Shown: positions 61,985 to 64,000 of the stretch, piece by piece | Position numbering within the stretch: the stretch's first letter is position 1 | Layout: every line of letters begins with the position of its first letter | Made by a program: the position numbers and the translations under genes | Notes under the pieces: generated by a model | Database searches by the model: none | Told to the model about the DNA's origin: nothing | What the model saw: the letters and a program-made list of their open reading frames with translations, nothing else | Source of the DNA: Sipunculus nudus | Lineage: Eukaryota; Annelida; Sipuncula; Golfingiida; Sipunculidae | Assembly (NCBI GenBank): GCA_026874595.1 | Contig: CM049316.1 | Span: 14,263,839-14,327,838 of the forward strand | Direction: 5' to 3' | Length of the DNA stretch: 64,000 nt

Positions 61985-62735
61985 TCTATACTAAGCTCCG
62001 GACCTTGAAAAGTAGGTCAAGATCACCCATTTTTGAACTTGACCAAAATTTTGTAAATATCATGCATTAGCACTGAAGAAATTAAGTTCCTGTGTTGAAT
62101 ACCTTTGGAGATATCCTGCAAAAAAGGCCAAAATTGAAAAATCTGATAAAAATTCATTAAAAAATCAGAAATTGTAGGTGGTGCCACCAAAATTGTGCAG
62201 CACGCACAGACCATCACTCCAAATGATCATAGTAAGTTTTGTGAAAATCCACACAATGGTTCCTGAGATATAAGCTTCTGAGTGTTTTTTGTATAATCAG
62301 CTCTAAAACAAAGAAAATAGGTCAAGGTCACCCATCTTTGCACTTGACCAAGATTTTGTTGATATACATCTTCACTGATGAAATAAAATTCCAACGGTGA
62401 ATCCTTTTAGAGATATCCCGCTCACAAGGCCAAAATTGAAAAATCCGATAAAAATTGATTAAAAAATCAGAAATTGCAGGTGGCGCCACCAAAATTGTGC
62501 AGCACGTACAGACCATCAGTCCCAATGATCATAGTAAGTTTTGTGAAAATCCACACAATGGTTCCCAAGATATAAGCTTCTGAGTATTTTTCTATAATCA
62601 GCTCTAAAATGTAGAAAAATGGGTCAAGGTCACCCATCTTCGAACTTGACTGAGATTTTATCGATATACATCTTCACTGATGAGATAAAATTCCAACCGT
62701 GAATCCTTTTTAGAGAAATCCTGCTCACAAGGTAA
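61985..62735 (+). repeat. B-unit tandem (~305 bp, 2.5 copies)
   Basis: The CACCCAT landmark recurs at 62,024, 62,329 and 62,631, giving periods of 305 and 302 bp. Each full unit includes AAGTTTTGTGAAAATCCACA and GATATAAGCTTCTGAGT. Confidence 0.85.
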
Positions 62736-62867
62736 AAGTTTACAGACGCGGGCGGACGTCAGACGGACAGACAGACGGACGGACAGACGGACAGCAAGAC
62801 AGACGGACAGACAGACAGCTTGGGTGACGACAATAGCCCATCAGCCTATGAGCTATGAGCTAAAAAG

Positions 62868-63592
62868 GGCTGTACATGTACATTTGTCATGAAAATTTAT
62901 ATTTTTCATGCAATTTTCTATGTTTAGGAGCCGTAAAACAATCAAAAGTAAGTCAACCGTGACGAAACGCAAACTCGATCTGTAACTGGTCATTATCTGT
63001 CCACACACCAAAAATCAGGCCAATATCTGCAGGCATTGCGAAAAAAAGTCCGTACATGTGTATATTTGTCATGAAAATTTCTATTTTTTCATGAAATTTT
63101 CTAAGTTAAGGAGCCGTTAAATGGTCAAAAGTAGGCCAACTGGGACGAAACGCGATCTCGATCTATATCTGGTCATTATCTACCTACACACCAAAAATCT
63201 GGCCAATATCTGCAGGCATTGCGAAAAAAAGTCCGTACATGTGTATTTGTCATGAAAATTTCTATTTTTCATGAAATTTTCTAAGTTAAGGAGCCGTAAA
63301 ACAGTCAAAAGTAGGTCAACCGGGACGAAACGCGAACTCGATCTGTAACCGGTCATTATCTGCCCACACAACAAAAATCAGCCCAAAATCTGCAGGCATT
63401 GCAAAAAAAAGTCCGTACATGTGTATTTGTCATGAAAATGTCTATTTTTCATGAAATTTTCTAAGTTAAGGAGCCGTAAAACAGTCAAAAGTAGGTCAAC
63501 CGGGACAAAACGCGAACTCGATCTGTAACTGGTCATTATCTGTCCACACACCAAAAATCAGGCTTATATCTGCAGGCATTGCGAAAAAAAGC
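62868..63592 (+). repeat. A-unit tandem (~180 bp, 4 copies)
   Basis: AGTCCGTACATGTG recurs at about 63,047, 63,230 and 63,410, giving periods of 180-183 bp. The last two units are almost identical. Confidence 0.88.
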
Positions 63593-64000
63593 TTTCTAAA
63601 GAAGCTACTGATTTTCGCGCTGCCTTATTTGACCGTTTATGATGCACTTAAACACCAAGTAGTGCACATTGGCCTGTCTGCTTAAAAAACTGCTGATGTG
63701 ACTATCAGCCAAACAAACGCCAGTCAACAAACACTCGACAGGCATCAGGCTCCGCCAAGAAACCACGAGTTGGGCAATTATCTCTGAGTCTGTGGCCTGT
63801 TCAAACGGTCGCCGGGGCGATGAGCTGTCACACAAAACGAAATGAACAACAATGGCTCTGTGTATAACTCGCTTGGCTGGTAAACCGTTTTCTTTCCAGC
63901 ACTGGGTCTAATGTGATTGGACCAAAATACAGTGCTCCCCACTGGTGTAGATATTCAGGATACAAGGTCATAACAAACAGCGCTTACGATATAGGTAGTT
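63593..64000. other. No gene seen
   Basis: The homology to the A units stops at about 63,592. The 76-codon minus ORF (63,605-63,835) has no recognisable motif. Confidence 0.4.

Larger units (their letters stand above)
61484..63592 (+). mobile_element. Compound repeat element with two internal tandem unit types
   Basis: Opens AACTAGATGTGTCGGAACGA. Two ~180-bp A units follow (about 61,564-61,865). Then come ~305-bp B units at about 61,985, 62,290 and 62,592 (third partial), each with GGTCAAGGTCACCCAT, ATTAAAAAATCAGAAATT and GGTGGYGCCACCAAAATTGT. A GACGGACAGACAGACGG tail (62,757-62,820) leads to a GGGTGACGACAATAGCCCAT phrase. Four more A units then run from 62,868 to 63,592 (GTAGGTCAACCGGGACGAAA in each). 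No coding sequence. The class is uncertain; the tail resembles those of abundant non-autonomous elements in molluscs. Confidence 0.65.

Overview
This window is eukaryotic, AT-rich and repeat-dominated. I found no host protein-coding gene, rRNA or canonical tRNA gene that I can support. The mix of many small inverted-repeat elements, long minisatellites, dispersed repeats with GACGGACAGACA-type tails and a Gmr1-like Ty3/gypsy element suggests a marine invertebrate, most likely a mollusc. That assignment is an inference from repeat style, not from a gene.

Layout. 0-5 kb: a foldback element (13-1258), a rearranged partial copy of it, and three head-to-tail copies of one ~630-bp TIR element (3003-4896). 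5-16 kb: mostly unassigned sequence, two members of dispersed families, and a hAT-like non-autonomous element sitting in a degenerate minisatellite. 15,999-16,454: a 456-bp miniature LTR element (TRIM type) on the minus strand, with LTRs, primer-binding site, polypurine tract and 4-bp target duplication; its LTRs carry tRNA-like Pol III A and B boxes. 16.5-26 kb: a purine tract and a 238-bp hairpin element. 26.3-31.4 kb: an 84-bp minisatellite (about 59 units, each four 21-bp subunits) with a 1764-bp internal duplication, readable on both strands as heptad repeats. 34.6-37.7 kb: a 50-bp minisatellite (about 61 units) with a 1000-bp internal duplication. 39,238-46,070: a complete but decayed minus-strand LTR retrotransposon. 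46-64 kb: tandem duplications, MITEs (one PIF/Harbinger-like with TTA target duplication), low-complexity tracts, and a compound element built of ~180-bp and ~305-bp units.

The 6.8-kb retrotransposon has gag, protease, integrase, reverse transcriptase and RNase H in the order PR-INT-RT-RH, the unusual order of the Gmr1 group rather than the usual gypsy order. Frameshifts and stops interrupt it. It and the miniature element share a tRNA-Pro primer-binding site, TGTTAC/GTAACA-type LTR ends and 4-bp target duplications, so the miniature element may have been mobilised by a relative of the large one.

The most novel candidate is the miniature LTR element with a Pol III promoter inside its LTRs, a design comparable in principle to plant Cassandra elements (5S promoter) but tRNA-derived and in an apparent animal genome. 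The two hierarchical minisatellites, 3.2 kb apart and each with an internal duplication of 20-21 units, are the second point of interest.
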